From JAYTXL01 sp043742955 (GTDB lineage Bacteria > Verrucomicrobiota > Verrucomicrobiia > Limisphaerales > JAYTXL01), in assembly GCA_043742955.1 (NCBI GenBank), contig JAYTXL010000287.1, positions 1-5,457 on the forward strand: a stretch of 5,457 nt of DNA, read 5' to 3'. Below the pieces are notes generated by a model. That model was not told the origin of the DNA. It did no database searches and saw only the letters and a program-made list of their open reading frames with translations. Numbering within the stretch: the stretch's first letter is position 1; each line of letters begins with the position of its first letter. Below are positions 5,000 to 5,457 of this stretch, one piece after another. The position numbers and the translations under genes are program-made.

Positions 5000-5457
5000 G
5001 CGGGAAATCCAAACCCGGCAGGGCTGCGGTGCCCCGTAGCCGTAAATCCCCGTCGGGCGCGCAGAGCGCCCGACGAAAAGATGGGGCGGCGCAGCAGCAC
5101 CGCCCTACCACACTCCACGAAGACGCCATGCCGTATCGCACCGGAGCGCCGAGCATCGCTCGGCAGGAGGGTGCCAAAGCCGAGCAATGCTCGACGCTCC
5201 GCTTCATCGACCTCTTCTGCGGCATCGGCGGTTTCCGGATCGCATTTGAGCGGGCGGGGGCGAAGTGTGTGTTCTCCAGCGACTGGGACAAGTTCAGCCG
5301 GCAGACCTACGCCGCGAACTTCGGCGAGACGCCGCACGGCGACATCCATTCCGTGGCCGTGGCCGACATCCCGAAGTTCGACATCCTCTGCGGCGGCTTT
5401 CCCTGCCAGCCCTTCAGCCTCGCGGGCGTCTCCAAGAAGAACAGCCTTGGCCGCAAG
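4996..5457 (+). CDS. DNA (cytosine-5-)-methyltransferase, N-terminal part (cut by the window end)
   Basis: 154 codons are visible from the GTG that overlaps the regulator stop codon. The enzyme transfers a methyl group from S-adenosylmethionine to carbon 5 of cytosine in DNA, normally protecting host sites from a partner endonuclease. Motif I, the AdoMet site, is FIDLFCGIGGFRIAFERAG (from residue 70, base 5203). Motif II is SSDWDKFSRQTYAANF, motif III is HGDIHS, and motif IV is DILCGGFPCQPFS with the catalytic Cys at residue 137 (bases 5404-5406). The target recognition domain and motifs V-X lie beyond the edge, so specificity cannot be read. Such enzymes usually start only a few residues before motif I. 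Here the frame has about 69 extra residues, rich in Arg, Ala and Gln and coded largely by palindromic elements. The alternative start ATG 5128 would leave 25 residues before motif I. Confidence 0.93.
   Translation, partial: MSGKSKPGRAAVPRSRKSPSGAQSARRKDGAAQQHRPTTLHEDAMPYRTGAPSIARQEGAKAEQCSTLRFIDLFCGIGGFRIAFERAGAKCVFSSDWDKFSRQTYAANFGETPHGDIHSVAVADIPKFDILCGGFPCQPFSLAGVSKKNSLGRK
5024..5105. repeat. Composite GC-rich palindromic element in the 5' end of the methyltransferase gene
   Basis: The inner hairpin is perfect: CGTCGGGCGC (5051-5060) pairs with GCGCCCGACG (5066-5075) over a 5-base loop. Around it, CTGCGGTGCCCC (5024-5035) pairs with GGGGCGGCGCAG (5083-5094) at 10 of 12 positions. A further small hairpin pairs GGGCGG (5084-5089) with CCGCCC (5100-5105). 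The nested design resembles REP-like mobile elements. Whether it is repeated elsewhere in the genome cannot be seen. Confidence 0.7.
5143..5200. repeat. 22-bp-arm palindromic element just before methyltransferase motif I
   Basis: The arms 5143-5164 and 5179-5200 are reverse complements at 20 of 22 positions (mismatches C5149/A5194 and C5157/A5186), around a 14-base loop. The outer ends are GGAGCG and CGCTCC, and GCTCGGC/GCCGAGC sits at the base of the loop. It is translated in frame as part of the N-terminal extension, ending one codon before the conserved FIDLF. The form fits a REP/MITE-type element. Confidence 0.8.

Noticed and set aside
4885..5349. 154-codon - strand frame opposite the regulator end and methylase start
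   Set aside because: It covers methylase motifs I-III in the antisense sense and has no features of its own.

Overview
The window looks like an accessory island from a high-GC bacterium. Two features point, with modest confidence, to Verrucomicrobiota or a relative: short in-frame arrays of a TCAACTC-type heptamer inside an RHS gene, and compact GC-rich palindromic elements inserted near and within genes. This rests on general familiarity with such genomes, not on a search.

Region 1 (1-4250) is a polymorphic-toxin locus on the + strand. The gene enters from beyond the left edge and carries a long YD/RHS repeat shell, the RHS core-associated domain ending in DPSGH, a glycine-rich hydrophobic linker, and a Hint (intein-like) self-processing domain that ends in VHN. 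A 110-residue C-terminal tip follows, with an HNH-like pattern (SHEP...GG...VPRW...EH). Four bases downstream lies a 174-codon gene of unrecognised family, the natural candidate for the cognate immunity protein. Base composition falls from about 65-72% GC in sampled RHS/Hint stretches to about 47% in the tip and about 40% in the immunity gene. That is the expected signature of an exchangeable toxin-immunity cassette.

Region 2 (4251-4760) has no intact gene. On the - strand it holds the C-terminal half of a Vsr-type endonuclease (CFWHGCP signature) joined directly, in another frame, to a fragment of a DUF4420-like PD-(D/E)XK protein that still shows D...EVK. Both families are known from restriction-modification islands, so this looks like a deleted and decaying arm of such an island.

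Region 3 (4751-5457) is the start of a + strand restriction-modification operon. A 75-residue XRE/C-protein-like regulator begins inside a perfect 10-bp inverted repeat whose loop and right arm contain GACT-N3-AGTC, the classical C-box pattern. Its stop codon overlaps (GTGA) the GTG start of a C5-cytosine DNA methyltransferase, which has motifs I to IV and runs off the right edge. The first roughly 65 codons of the methyltransferase are made largely of two palindromic elements read in frame, an unusual N-terminal extension.

Taken together, the window joins an inter-bacterial toxin locus to an R-M island, with the debris of an older R-M arm between them. The restriction endonuclease partner, if there is one, is not visible.
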